Position numbers and translations under genes: made by a program. DNA of 45,588 bases. Origin: Furfurilactobacillus rossiae DSM 15814. Its GTDB lineage: Bacteria; Bacillota; Bacilli; Lactobacillales; Lactobacillaceae. The stretch spans positions 1 to 45,588 of the forward strand of contig NZ_AUAW01000021.1 in assembly GCF_000428925.1 (NCBI RefSeq), read 5' to 3'. Below are positions 7,843-15,736 of the stretch, piece after piece (positions within the stretch are counted from its first letter, which is position 1; each line of letters opens with the position of its first letter). The notes beneath the pieces were generated by a model. The model searched no databases. It was given only the letters and a program-made list of their open reading frames with translations, and was not told where the DNA came from.

Positions 7843-9033
7843 ATGGCTTATAATTTTGATTTTTATTCACCAACAGAAGTTGTGTTTGGTCGCGACACAC
7901 CCAGTAAGGTTGGCCAATACATTAATAAGTATCATGGTCACAAGATTTTGATTGTCTACGGTAGCGACCGGGTGCGTCAAAATGGTCTGATGGATGTCAT
8001 TACGAAGGCACTGGCGGATGACAGCCTGACCTATAAAATGCTTGGAGGTGTGGTGCCTAATCCACGTTTGAGCAAGGTGTATGAAGGCATCACGTTGGGC
8101 AAACGGATGGGTGCTGATTTTATTTTAGCTGTCGGTGGTGGCTCCGTAATCGATACAGCCAAAGCGATTGCATATGGTCTGGCTGAACCTAACGAAGATG
8201 TTTGGACATTATTTGCCCATCAACGGACTGCCAAAGCTTGCCTGCCAGTGGCTTCTGTCCTAACAATTGCGGCAGCTGGTAGCGAAACCAGTATGGGGTC
8301 CGTGATTACCGATGAAAAAACTAAGGAAAAGCGTGCGTACGATGATGATTTAGCCCGACCAAAGTTTGCCATCATGGATCCTGAATTAACGCTGTCTGTT
8401 TCAGATTACCAAACAGAGTGTGGGGCAACGGATATCATGATGCACACAATGGAGCGGTACTTCACTAATGGCGGTAACATGGCGATTACCGATGCCATTG
8501 CGGAAGGCTTGTTACGAACGGTTAAGACAAACGCGCAGGTCTTGCATGCCAACCCACAATTATATGAAGCACGTGCCGAAATGATGTGGGCTGGTTCACT
8601 GTCACACAATAATTTGACCGGTTGCGGCAATGACGGTGGTGATTTTGCAACCCACATGTTGGAACATGAATTGAGTGGCATGTTTGATATCACTCACGGT
8701 GCCGGTTTAGCTGCAATTTGGCCGACATGGGCCCGTTATGTGTATCAAGATGATTTACCTCGTTTTATCAGTTTTGCGCAGAACGTGATGGGCGTGACTG
8801 ATAAGGGTAGTGGTGAGATGATTGCATTAACAGGAATTGCCAAAATGGTGCAGTTTTACCATGCTATTGGGATGCCTGCGACCATCAGCGAGTTGGGCAT
8901 TACGTTGACCGATGATCAGTGTCATACGTTAGCTCACAACTGTGCCGTTGCTGCTGGGGGTAAAAAAGGCTCGGCTAAGGTACTGTATGAGAATGACATG
9001 TATCAAATCTACAAAAAGGCCAGCGAAGCTTAA
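7843..9033 (+). CDS. Iron-containing (butanol-type) alcohol dehydrogenase
   Basis: A 396-residue group III Fe-dependent alcohol dehydrogenase of the YugJ/BdhA type. It has the NAD(P)-binding loop GGGSVID (98-104) and likely metal ligands Asp197, His201, His271 (or His275) and His285 within ATDIMMH, THMLEHE and FDITHGAGLA. It reduces aldehydes to alcohols with NAD(P)H in the cytosol. It is full length for the family. GAAAGAGG precedes the ATG. It is divergent from the AraC-family gene and followed by its own terminator. Confidence 0.93.
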   Translation: MAYNFDFYSPTEVVFGRDTPSKVGQYINKYHGHKILIVYGSDRVRQNGLMDVITKALADDSLTYKMLGGVVPNPRLSKVYEGITLGKRMGADFILAVGGGSVIDTAKAIAYGLAEPNEDVWTLFAHQRTAKACLPVASVLTIAAAGSETSMGSVITDEKTKEKRAYDDDLARPKFAIMDPELTLSVSDYQTECGATDIMMHTMERYFTNGGNMAITDAIAEGLLRTVKTNAQVLHANPQLYEARAEMMWAGSLSHNNLTGCGNDGGDFATHMLEHELSGMFDITHGAGLAAIWPTWARYVYQDDLPRFISFAQNVMGVTDKGSGEMIALTGIAKMVQFYHAIGMPATISELGITLTDDQCHTLAHNCAVAAGGKKGSAKVLYENDMYQIYKKASEA

Positions 9034-9062
9034 ACGTAGATCAATGGCACCATATTACTTTG

Positions 9063-9101
9063 AAAATATAGGTTAACATAGGTGGTTCTGTCCTATATTT
9101 T
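9063..9101 (+). terminator. Hairpin after Fe-alcohol dehydrogenase
   Basis: A perfect 10-bp stem, AAAATATAGG with CCTATATTTT, and a 19-nt loop, 29 bases past the stop. Its T-rich 3' arm supports termination, though the loop is large. Confidence 0.6.
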
Positions 9102-9233
9102 GGGCCGGAATCATTTTTGTTTTGCAAACGTGATTTCTATCATAAAGACGTATAATCAAGAGCAAGCAGTCGACTAGAAGTGGGATGGTGATTTTACCCA
9201 TCTCTTTTGCAAATAAAGGTTTGGTAGCTGATT

Positions 9234-9638
9234 ATGAAACAAATTTATTTTTTATGTACGGGTAATTCATGTCGTAGCCAGATGGCTGAGGGGTTGGCCC
9301 GGCATTTATTGGGACCAGAGTGGCACATTGCTAGTGCTGGAGTAGAGACGCACGGATTAAACGCCAAGGCAGTTGTCGTGATGAACGAAGTGGGGATTGA
9401 TATTTCGCACCAGTATTCAAAACTGATTGATGTGGGTTATTTGAACCATTGCGATCTGGTTGTGACGTTGTGTGGTGATGCTCGTGACCGTTGCCCAATA
9501 ACGCCACTATCAGTGAAAAAGCTGCACTGGCCCTTACCAGATCCTGCGCAAGCGGAGGGCACCGAAGAAGAGCAACTGACAGTATTTCGTTCTGTCAGAG
9601 ATCAAATCAAATGGCGAATTTTGACAGAAATCAAATAA
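9234..9638 (+). CDS. arsC: Thioredoxin-coupled arsenate reductase
   Basis: A 134-residue low-molecular-weight phosphatase-fold arsenate reductase. The P-loop CTGNSCRS gives Cys8 and Cys13. Cys80 and Cys87 in [11 protein letters not shown] complete the cysteine relay, with the same spacing as Cys10/15/82/89 of the pI258 enzyme, so thioredoxin-dependent chemistry is expected. LPDPAQAEG carries the general-acid Asp. There is no ArsB, Acr3 or ArsR beside it; instead a GNAT gene follows by 14-23 bases. Arsenate released as arsenite would need an exporter elsewhere. A phosphatase role is less likely because all four cysteines are kept. Confidence 0.85.
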   Translation: MKQIYFLCTGNSCRSQMAEGLARHLLGPEWHIASAGVETHGLNAKAVVVMNEVGIDISHQYSKLIDVGYLNHCDLVVTLCGDARDRCPITPLSVKKLHWPLPDPAQAEGTEEEQLTVFRSVRDQIKWRILTEIK

Positions 9639-9661
9639 GGCAAAGGCGAGTAGTGACAATT

Positions 9662-10195
9662 ATGCGAAATTTCTTTTTAACAACATCACGACTGGGCTTT
9701 TCTCATTGGCAATCGACGGATATGGAATTGGCACAAACACTTTGGGGTGACATTAATGTTGTTCGATACATTCATCAAGGACCATTTTCAGATGAAGAGG
9801 TAACCGAGCGTCTGAACACTGAAATGGCCCAACAAGCCAAAGTTGGAGCGCAATACTGGCCAATTTTTTGGAAGGCTGAAGGAACGTTTATTGGTGCTTG
9901 TGGACTGCGGCCAGCAGATGAGCCGAATATTTTTGAATTCGGTATTCATTTACGACCATCAGTTTGGCATCAAGGCGTGGGAATGGAAGCGGGCCAGGCA
10001 GCGATAACGTACGGTTTTAATGAACTGAATGCTAAAAAGATTGTCACGGGTCATAATCCAAATAATATTGGCTCGCAAAAATTGCTCGCCAAACTAGGCT
10101 TTGAGTACTATGGCAAAGAATTTTATGCACCAACAGGCCTTGAACATCCGATGTATCGAATGACACCAGCTATGTGGGCGGCAAGAAAATATTAA
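9662..10195 (+). CDS. GNAT-family N-acetyltransferase (RimJ/RimL type)
   Basis: A 177-residue acetyltransferase of the RimJ/RimL-like GNAT group (TTSRLGFSHW start; acetyl-CoA region GIHLRPSVWHQGVGMEAGQA; late NNIGSQKLLAKLGFEYYG). It probably acylates a protein N-terminus or small molecule; the substrate is unknown. It forms an operon with arsC. The start is uncertain by three codons: an in-frame GTG at 9653 has AAAGG six bases upstream, whereas the ATG at 9662 is more distant from that site. Confidence 0.85.
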   Translation: MRNFFLTTSRLGFSHWQSTDMELAQTLWGDINVVRYIHQGPFSDEEVTERLNTEMAQQAKVGAQYWPIFWKAEGTFIGACGLRPADEPNIFEFGIHLRPSVWHQGVGMEAGQAAITYGFNELNAKKIVTGHNPNNIGSQKLLAKLGFEYYGKEFYAPTGLEHPMYRMTPAMWAARKY

Positions 10196-10196
10196 A

Positions 10197-10244
10197 AAAT
10201 GACGGTTAATTGTCTCTTTTACGAGAAGCAATTAACCGTCATTT
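10197..10244 (+). terminator. Terminator after arsC-GNAT
   Basis: A perfect 16-bp stem (10197-10212 with 10229-10244) with a 16-nt loop directly follows the GNAT stop codon. Confidence 0.85.
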
Positions 10245-10260
10245 GGGTTTGTGTCGATTA

Positions 10261-10415
10261 TTATTCTTGAGCGCCTTTGCCTAAGAATGCGTTGAGCATC
10301 TAAATGTTCTTGTCAACGCTCACCTTAAAGCCATTTAACATATCTTTAGTTGGCTGATGTCAGCAATCAATTGGTTTAATTGATCGCAAATTTCAAACTG
10401 AGATGATTGAATTGG
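10261..10415 (-). pseudogene. dps: Decayed dps (ferritin-like) 3' fragment
   Basis: The gene-poor stretch 10245-10595 holds, on the reverse strand, a broken C-terminus of a Dps-family DNA-protection/iron-storage protein. Readable pieces are QFEICDQLNQLIADISQ, then after a one-base frameshift DMLNGFKVSVDKNI, then an in-frame TAG where Dps proteins have Trp (WMLxAFLGK), then MLNAFLGKGAQE and stop at 10261. The N-terminal four-helix-bundle residues are not recognisable upstream. The remnant is non-functional. No other gene is seen up to 10595. Confidence 0.65.
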
Positions 10416-10595
10416 GTAGCAGTTGGTTCACTTAACAACCAAACGTTAGTCACTTTTTAATGATGAATAAAGATATAGTTGCTTGCGCAAATAAAACGAT
10501 CGATTTAGAATACAACTACGTCCATGAATAAGACGTAATGAACCCAATAATTGCCACATTAACTGTGCATATAAATGACAGCGGGAGGATCAAAT

Positions 10596-11180
10596 ATGAG
10601 TAAATTTGTTGAGAATTTTGATACAGATAATGAGTATTTAACAATTCCTGATGGTTTTAAAGAAGTCGCCCATGATACTCGCTCTCGTAACGGGGAAGAT
10701 GTCGAAGTGGTTCGTTATCAACAATCTGACAAGATCGTTCAAAACAATCCGCACGTTACAGTGGTCTACGGTGACGATGGTCGTTTGATCAGCTACAACA
10801 ATTTTTCTGTTGATAGCCCGGATGCATTACCGGATGATACTGAGGCCGTCGACATTGCAGTTAATGTCTTTGATTCGTTGGATTCAGAGTATGCAGAAGA
10901 ACTGTCACTAATGCGGATTGATGAACAAGAGCGACTGTTTATCAACGACGATGGTGATGAGGTTGCCACACCAATCTTGTGGGTTAAGTTTGCGCATATG
11001 AATGGTTCCTACAACTGGGTCTCTGTGGGGCCCGCGGGCCAAGTGATCGAATTTGAACGCGAATCCATGTGGGATTACGGTCAATCACGTCGGGCTACAG
11101 AAGAGTGGAACGATGACGACTGGGTGGCTGCTCGGGAACACCGCGGACCACAGTTATCGGCGCCGTCTGCACTAGCGTAA
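10596..11180 (+). CDS. Uncharacterised acidic protein, PepSY-like C-terminus
   Basis: A 194-residue, strongly acidic soluble protein with no signal peptide or membrane segment. The half from about residue 45 to 155 alternates strands and a helix (VTVVYGDDGRLISYNNFSVD, then ATPILWVKFAHMNGSYNW and GPAGQVIEFERE), which resembles two PepSY-like modules; that resemblance is a guess from pattern. GGGAGG precedes the ATG at 10596. A longer frame from 10575 lacks a site. It is monocistronic with its own terminator. Function unknown. Confidence 0.75.
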   Translation: MSKFVENFDTDNEYLTIPDGFKEVAHDTRSRNGEDVEVVRYQQSDKIVQNNPHVTVVYGDDGRLISYNNFSVDSPDALPDDTEAVDIAVNVFDSLDSEYAEELSLMRIDEQERLFINDDGDEVATPILWVKFAHMNGSYNWVSVGPAGQVIEFERESMWDYGQSRRATEEWNDDDWVAAREHRGPQLSAPSALA

Positions 11181-11238
11181 CCCAATGTTAGCGACCAATA
11201 AAAATGAGTTTGACCGAAATGTGTGAAACTAACGAAAA

Positions 11239-11275
11239 GCAGCGTGCAATTATTTTTGCACGCTGCCTTTTTTGT
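11239..11275. terminator. Bidirectional terminator
   Basis: Perfect GCAGCGTGCA/TGCACGCTGC stem with T-runs on one side and A-runs on the other. It separates the acidic-protein gene from the convergent reductase genes. Confidence 0.88.
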
Positions 11276-11293
11276 AGATAAATGATGCTGTGA

Positions 11294-12145
11294 TCACTGA
11301 TAAGATTGTTGGAGGAATTCCTTCAACGGTGTCGCCTCATGACCCATGATTGTTTGATAATCATCACTGACCGTGTCGAGAAGACCTATGGCCCCGCCGG
11401 CATACATGGACGACAACATGTGGCCTTCGTTTCCTTGATTGTACATTTTCTCAAATTCCGTGGCAAAGACAGGCTGGTAGGTAATAGTTTGTCCTGATAC
11501 GTCACTGAGGACAGCGGCAAGTTCTGGCATTGAATAATTCCGAGCTTGTGTCAGCGTATAAACGTGGTTTTGTAAACTTGGTGTCGTGGCAACTTTAGCA
11601 AACGCTTTTGCACTGTCCGCTTGCGAGATAAAGCTCAATGACTGACCACCGACAGGGTAAATGACGTGTTGGCGTTCAATCAGTTCGGGCAAATATGGAA
11701 CCAGTGGATCTGCGTACAAGGCGTTGCGCAGAATGGTGTAGTGCAGGCCTGATCCTGCCAAGCGTCTTGGCAGGTACCCATAGAAGGCAGACAGATCAAA
11801 CGGATTATTGGCTTGATCCGCAATAAATCCCATCGCAATCAGTTGCTTGACGTGGGCCTGTTGCGCCGCCGCGATAACGTGTTCGAGTTCAGTTACTCGG
11901 CTGAAGCTATCGTGACTTTTACTGGGAACATAAATAAATACATCAGCATTATCCAGTAGTTTGGTCAAACTAGTTTCGTCGTTATAATCGATTTGATTGA
12001 TGTCGATTCCCAAAGTCGCCCACATCATTGCTTTTCTAAGTGTGTGAACACCGAGAGAGATATCATCGGGATTAACTAACCGCGTCAGCTCAGTGGTGAT
12101 CTGGGTGCCCAGATGACCTGTGGCGCCGGTGATAACATATTTCAT
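11294..12145 (-). CDS. NmrA/QorB-like NAD(P)H-binding reductase (paralogue 2)
   Basis: A 283-residue atypical SDR with a Rossmann loop TGATGHLG near residues 7-14 and the QorB-like core (TILRNALYADPLVPYLPEL; YTLTQARNYSMPELAAVLSD). QorB proteins reduce quinones with NADPH. It is the last gene of an rrf2-led operon, 27 bases after a clear paralogue. It diverges from QorB more than the upstream gene does, so its substrate may differ. AAGGAG precedes the ATG. Confidence 0.87.
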   Translation of the reverse strand: MKYVITGATGHLGTQITTELTRLVNPDDISLGVHTLRKAMMWATLGIDINQIDYNDETSLTKLLDNADVFIYVPSKSHDSFSRVTELEHVIAAAQQAHVKQLIAMGFIADQANNPFDLSAFYGYLPRRLAGSGLHYTILRNALYADPLVPYLPELIERQHVIYPVGGQSLSFISQADSAKAFAKVATTPSLQNHVYTLTQARNYSMPELAAVLSDVSGQTITYQPVFATEFEKMYNQGNEGHMLSSMYAGGAIGLLDTVSDDYQTIMGHEATPLKEFLQQSYQ

Positions 12146-12172
12146 TTTAGTAATCGCTCCTTTTTAACGTGA

Positions 12173-13036
12173 CTACTGTAGTTTGGACAGTACTTCTTTG
12201 ACGGCTTCGTTTAGTGGTGTCACTGGGTGACCGAGAACATCGGCCAAATCTGACGAAGAAACATCGAGTTCACCACTGCCCATGAGGTTTTGCATACTGG
12301 TCAAAACATCGGCTAGTTGGACATTGACGCCGTTATCGATCAGCGATTGCTTGTAATCAGCTGTAGAGACATTGGTAAACGTGAATGCTTTACCAGTCAC
12401 TTGATGGATAGCCTGAGCTAAATCCTGGAATGACGTTGGTTGGCCACCAAACTCGTAAATGGCCTTTGTTGAAGTTGCGGCCAAAACTTTAGCACCAGCT
12501 TCGGCGTATTCACGTTCCAAGGCATAACTGACCCGGCCGTCACCAGCGGCATATAACATGTCCTTACCTGCAGCACCGGCCGTTAAGTAGTTAGCCTCGT
12601 TTTCAAGATACCAAGCGTTGCGAAGGAAAGAGTGGGCGATGCCACTGTCGACAATCATTTTTTCGGTGGCCACGTGGTCTGTAGATAATGGTGATTTAGC
12701 GGTATCGGCTTTAGCAAAGCTTGTATAAGCAATGTAGCGAACGTCGGCTGCTTTCGCGGCTTCAACGACATTGGCATGCTGTGTTTGGCGAGGAACAGCT
12801 GTGCCAGGAATCGACGAGATGAATAGCAAACGGTCAACACCGGTAAAGGCGGTCTTAAGGCTGTCGATGTCGGTATAGTCACCTTGACGAATCTCGACAC
12901 CAGCTGGCAGTACTTGATGCGCCTTATCTGTGTTTCTGGCAATTGCGATGATGTCAGAAGGCGAAACAAGTTGTGTCAGTGTTTTAATAATAGTTTGGCC
13001 CAAATGACCAGTAGCTGCTGTAACTGCGTATTTCAT
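12173..13036 (-). CDS. QorB-like NAD(P)H:quinone oxidoreductase
   Basis: A 287-residue QorB/NmrA-family reductase. Rossmann loop TAATGHLGQ (7-15), HSFLRNAWYLENEANYL, and GGQPTSFQDLAQAIHQVTGK match the type 2 quinone oxidoreductase family, which reduces quinones to hydroquinones in the cytosol. It sits between the Rrf2-family regulator and a paralogue, all on the reverse strand with 27-32 base gaps, so quinone or electrophile-controlled expression is likely (inference). AAGGAG site upstream. Confidence 0.9.
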   Translation of the reverse strand: MKYAVTAATGHLGQTIIKTLTQLVSPSDIIAIARNTDKAHQVLPAGVEIRQGDYTDIDSLKTAFTGVDRLLFISSIPGTAVPRQTQHANVVEAAKAADVRYIAYTSFAKADTAKSPLSTDHVATEKMIVDSGIAHSFLRNAWYLENEANYLTAGAAGKDMLYAAGDGRVSYALEREYAEAGAKVLAATSTKAIYEFGGQPTSFQDLAQAIHQVTGKAFTFTNVSTADYKQSLIDNGVNVQLADVLTSMQNLMGSGELDVSSSDLADVLGHPVTPLNEAVKEVLSKLQ

Positions 13037-13068
13037 AATGATTAACTCCTTTTTGAATTGATCAACGG

Positions 13069-13500
13069 TTATAAACTTTGACGGCGACGTTCTTGAATGC
13101 CATCAATGATTTCGGTTAATGTAATGGCCTGCATTTCCTGTTCGGCGGCTTGTTGTACGCGATCGTAGACACCATTTAATGTTTCCTGAATGTTAGCGCC
13201 GACGGGACACTGCATATTAGTGCGTGGGTCGACGTGCAGGATGCTTTGGCTCGCTTCAACCGCACGATAGACATCAAGTAGCGTAATGTCATCGGCTGAT
13301 CGTGCCAAACGAGGTTCTGCGGAACCGTTTTTCGTCGTTAACAGGCCGGCCTTTTTGAGCTCAACCATGAGTTTGCGGACGACACTAGGATTGGCCTCGA
13401 TACTGGCCGCAATACTAGTACTGCTGAGACTGGCTGTTGGCGCGATACTAATATAGGCTAGGATGTGAACACCATCGCTTAGACGGTATGAGTATTTCAT
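13069..13500 (-). CDS. Rrf2-family transcriptional regulator
   Basis: A 143-residue Rrf2 regulator with a winged helix (MKYSYRLSDGVHILAYIS; TSIAASIEANPSVVRKLMVELKKAGLL) and a dimerisation helix. Only one cysteine (MQCPVG) is present, against three in Fe-S Rrf2 proteins such as IscR/NsrR. It is therefore of the YwnA/CymR-like cluster-free kind, or senses through one thiol. The ATG at 13500 has AGGTG about 6 bases upstream; a GTG nine bases earlier is less likely. It heads the operon with two QorB-like genes. Confidence 0.92.
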   Translation of the reverse strand: MKYSYRLSDGVHILAYISIAPTASLSSTSIAASIEANPSVVRKLMVELKKAGLLTTKNGSAEPRLARSADDITLLDVYRAVEASQSILHVDPRTNMQCPVGANIQETLNGVYDRVQQAAEQEMQAITLTEIIDGIQERRRQSL

Positions 13501-13538
13501 AAAAGGCACCTACGATTCTAAACTGTTACTTTATAAAC

Positions 13539-13575
13539 AACAGGTTCATTGTAACACCTGTTATTTTTAAGTCAA
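13539..13575 (-). promoter_or_regulatory. rrf2 operon promoter with palindromic operator
   Basis: On the reverse strand TTGACT (13570-13575), a 16-bp spacer and TACAAT (13548-13553) form a good promoter. The -10 lies inside an AACAGGT-N10-ACCTGTT palindrome (13539-13562), the expected position for autorepression by the Rrf2 protein. Confidence 0.75.
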
Positions 13576-13592
13576 CAGATGCGTCTTTAAAT

Positions 13593-14072
13593 TTACTTCT
13601 GGTAATTAATTAGTTGATGGATATCACCACATTCGGACAATGCACGATTATATTGAGCCTGTGTTTGAGGATCAACAGTTCCATCACTCAAAAGGTGAAT
13701 GTTTTCTGTTCCCTTTTCAAGTGATGTTTTGTAATACCACTTTTTATACCGAATAAAGTCGAGTTGCTCCTGTAAGGCCTCGATTTTTGTCATTAAGGAT
13801 CGTTCCTCAACATCAAGGAAATCGTAACGCTGTTCAAGTGTGGTATCACCATCCATGCACATATCAATAAAATGACGGATTTGACTAATTGTTAAGCCAC
13901 ATTTTTTCATACATTCGATTACTTTCAAAAAATTGAAATCATTATCTTTGAAGGCTCTTCGTCCGGCAGAATCACGATCTACGAAAGGTAATAATCCCTT
14001 TTTGTCATAATATCTGAGCGTAGACGGACTGGTACCCATAATTTCTGCAACATCGCTAATTGAATAAGACAT
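13593..14072 (-). CDS. MerR-family transcriptional regulator
   Basis: A 159-residue MerR protein. The N-terminal winged HTH (SISDVAEIMGTSPSTLRYYDKKGLLP) is followed by CGLTISQIRHFIDMC and a long coiled coil from about residue 80 (VEERSLMTKIEALQEQLDF), then a short C-terminal tail. This resembles the AdhR/NmlR group that senses aldehydes and other electrophiles. It is divergent from the acetyltransferase at 14145. The 72-bp gap holds a MerR-type promoter. AAGGAGG precedes the ATG. Confidence 0.92.
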   Translation of the reverse strand: MSYSISDVAEIMGTSPSTLRYYDKKGLLPFVDRDSAGRRAFKDNDFNFLKVIECMKKCGLTISQIRHFIDMCMDGDTTLEQRYDFLDVEERSLMTKIEALQEQLDFIRYKKWYYKTSLEKGTENIHLLSDGTVDPQTQAQYNRALSECGDIHQLINYQK

Positions 14073-14084
14073 AAAAGAACCTCC

Positions 14085-14115
14085 TTGACTTCGACCATGG
14101 TTTAACTAGTAGTAT
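14085..14115 (+). promoter_or_regulatory. MerR-type promoter (19-bp spacer) for acetyltransferase
   Basis: TTGACT (14085-14090) and TAGTAT (14110-14115) are separated by 19 bp, the over-long spacing that MerR activators correct. The spacer contains ACCATGGT (14095-14102), a perfect palindrome. Confidence 0.65.
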
Positions 14116-14144
14116 AACCGCGATAAGGGAAGGAGGAAAATAAC

Positions 14145-14705
14145 ATGACAGAAATTGACAAACTTAAAAATAGGGATTGGTATTATTTTCTAGACGATGA
14201 GGTAGCCGCACGAAAAGCATTTGCGGCTACGAAATGTGCTGAATTCAATGCGATTTCACCCAGCAATCCCGACCAACAGATGCAAAAGGCTAAAGAATTA
14301 CTAGGTTCATATGGTGAGCGGCTTTCACTACAGGCGCCAATCCACTTTGATTATGGGAAAAACATCCATGTCGGTAATGACTTCCTGAGCAATTATAGTT
14401 TGACGATTCTGGATATGGCGCCAGTAACGATTGGCAATCACGTTATGATCGGACCTAATGTGGATATCTATACGGTTAATCATCCAATGACGGCAGCTGG
14501 GAGGAGACAGTATTTAGCTAAGGCTCTGCCCGTGACAATTGGAAATGATGTGTGGATTGGAGGTCATGTTAGCATCACACCCGGCGTTACAATCGGCAAT
14601 AATGTTGTTATTGCAGCCGGTGCAGTAGTTACAAAAGATGTGCCAGACAATACTTTAGTTGGTGGCGTGCCTGCTAAAGTCATTCACAGTTTGGTCGAAA
14701 AATAG
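14145..14705 (+). CDS. Maltose/galactoside O-acetyltransferase-like protein
   Basis: A 186-residue LbH acetyltransferase. Residues 1-60 form the maltose-acetyltransferase N-terminal helices. The hexapeptide domain follows ([33 protein letters not shown] with the likely catalytic His, [14 protein letters not shown]) and the C-terminus is [11 protein letters not shown]. It acetylates sugars or thiogalactosides from acetyl-CoA. GAAGGAGG precedes the ATG. Control by the divergent MerR protein is inferred from the 19-bp spacer promoter. Confidence 0.9.
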   Translation: MTEIDKLKNRDWYYFLDDEVAARKAFAATKCAEFNAISPSNPDQQMQKAKELLGSYGERLSLQAPIHFDYGKNIHVGNDFLSNYSLTILDMAPVTIGNHVMIGPNVDIYTVNHPMTAAGRRQYLAKALPVTIGNDVWIGGHVSITPGVTIGNNVVIAAGAVVTKDVPDNTLVGGVPAKVIHSLVEK

Positions 14706-14756
14706 CAAGTTACGCATTGGTTATAAATAAATGAAGATTGTCCGTAGATGAAAATA

Positions 14757-14798
14757 GTCTAGCAATTTCATTAGCGCTGAAATTGCTGGACTGTTTTT
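14757..14798 (+). terminator. Terminator after acetyltransferase
   Basis: Stem AGCAATTTCA/TGAAATTGCT extended by GTC/GAC with one mismatch, 7-nt loop, then TGTTTTTG. Confidence 0.8.
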
Positions 14799-14917
14799 GA
14801 ATACGATAGGTAAAATCAGTTGGAATAGGCAATATAGTATTTCTGGCTGAGCTAAGAAGTTGAGAAGGCACGAAAAAGCATTTCTGATATGCCACTGCTT
14901 ACTAAAGTTCATTTTTC

Positions 14918-14946
14918 TTTACTATTATCTATTTATTCAATATAAT
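14918..14946 (+). promoter_or_regulatory. Promoter of dinJ-like locus
   Basis: TTTACT (14918-14923), a 17-bp spacer and a consensus TATAAT (14941-14946), 31 bases before the antitoxin ATG. Confidence 0.6.
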
Positions 14947-14976
14947 CATCTGTAGAAATATGCTAGGAGGTACATT

Positions 14977-15252
14977 ATGAGCATAAAAACAGCAAAAAAA
15001 ATAAACTTAAATGTTAAAATTGATCCCGATTTAAAACAAAAAGCAGATACTGTTTTTGAGAATATGGGTATCACAACGAGTGCTGGGGTCATGTTATTCA
15101 TTAAGCGAGTGGTGGATGACCAAGAGTTACCGTTTACACCACGTGTTGCGACTGGTGTTGATAAGGCCCTGCAGGATTTAGAAACCGGTAATACACATTC
15201 TGCAAAGTCACCACAACAAATGTTCGATGAGTTGGATGGTGACGATGACTGA
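14977..15252 (+). CDS. dinJ: RelB/DinJ-family antitoxin
   Basis: A 91-residue antitoxin. The N-terminus is a ribbon-helix-helix of the RelB/DinJ kind (KINLNVKIDPDLKQKADTVFENMGITTSAGVMLFIKRVV), and the acidic C-terminal tail (PQQMFDELDGDDD) would wrap the toxin. AGGAGG lies upstream of the ATG. Its stop overlaps the start of the toxin frame by 8 bases, the usual translational coupling. The toxin is frameshifted, so this may now be an orphan antitoxin. Confidence 0.9.
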   Translation: MSIKTAKKINLNVKIDPDLKQKADTVFENMGITTSAGVMLFIKRVVDDQELPFTPRVATGVDKALQDLETGNTHSAKSPQQMFDELDGDDD

Positions 15253-15533
15253 AAAATGGCTGACCATCGTATATACCAATCAATTTAAAAGTCATACAAG
15301 CGAATAAAGAAACAAGGAAGGCAGTTAAAAAGTTACAAGCTACAATAGAGATGCTCGCCAGTACAAATACAGTTGGTAGTGTCTATCATGATCATCAATT
15401 AACGGGGCGTCTAAATGGCTTTCGTGAACTTCATATTGAACCAGACTGGTTACTTATTTACAAACGTGATGATGCAAAATTAATTTTGTTGATTGTGGAT
15501 ACCGGGAGTCATGCTCAATTATTTGGCATGTAA
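15245..15533 (+). pseudogene. yafQ: YafQ-family mRNA interferase toxin, two frameshifts
   Basis: Three frames in succession rebuild one YafQ/RelE-type toxin of about 96 residues. MTEKWLTIVYTNQFK starts at 15245. After a missing A in the run at 15287-15290 the frame becomes SYKRIKKQGRQLK. After a second missing A in the run at 15328-15331 it becomes LQATIEMLASTNTVG to GSHAQLFGM at 15533. The C-terminal catalytic region (HDHQLTGRLNGFRELHIEPDWLLIYK) is otherwise intact. Both lesions are single-base losses in A-runs, so true inactivation and sequencing error must both be considered. Confidence 0.85.
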
Positions 15534-15550
15534 GTGAAAGGTCTATTGGT

Positions 15551-15577
15551 CTCAGTCTTAATTGACTGAGGCTTTTT
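15551..15577 (+). terminator. Terminator after dinJ-yafQ locus
   Basis: CTCAGTC/GACTGAG stem with a 6-nt loop followed by GCTTTTTC, 17 bases after the toxin stop. Confidence 0.85.
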
Positions 15578-15651
15578 CTTTATTTGTTGCTTAACCTAAT
15601 CAATGTCATCGGATCAAAATTCGGTTTTATCGAGAATTAGGGATTTCCCTC

Positions 15652-15706
15652 GTTTACAAACGTAAACAAAGATGATATTGTTTAATCAAGGTTTACAAAT
15701 GTAAAC
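15652..15706 (+). promoter_or_regulatory. Copper operon promoter with two cop boxes
   Basis: Two 16-bp sites, GTTTACAAACGTAAAC (15652-15667) and GTTTACAAATGTAAAC (15691-15706), match the CopY operator. The second contains TACAAATGTA, a perfect TACANNTGTA. The first overlaps a -35 (TTTACA, 15653-15658), which is 17 bp from TATTGT (15676-15681). A CopY-type repressor should block this promoter until copper displaces zinc from it. Confidence 0.85.
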
Positions 15707-15736
15707 GTAAAACAAATTGAAGAGGTGCAGTGCATT

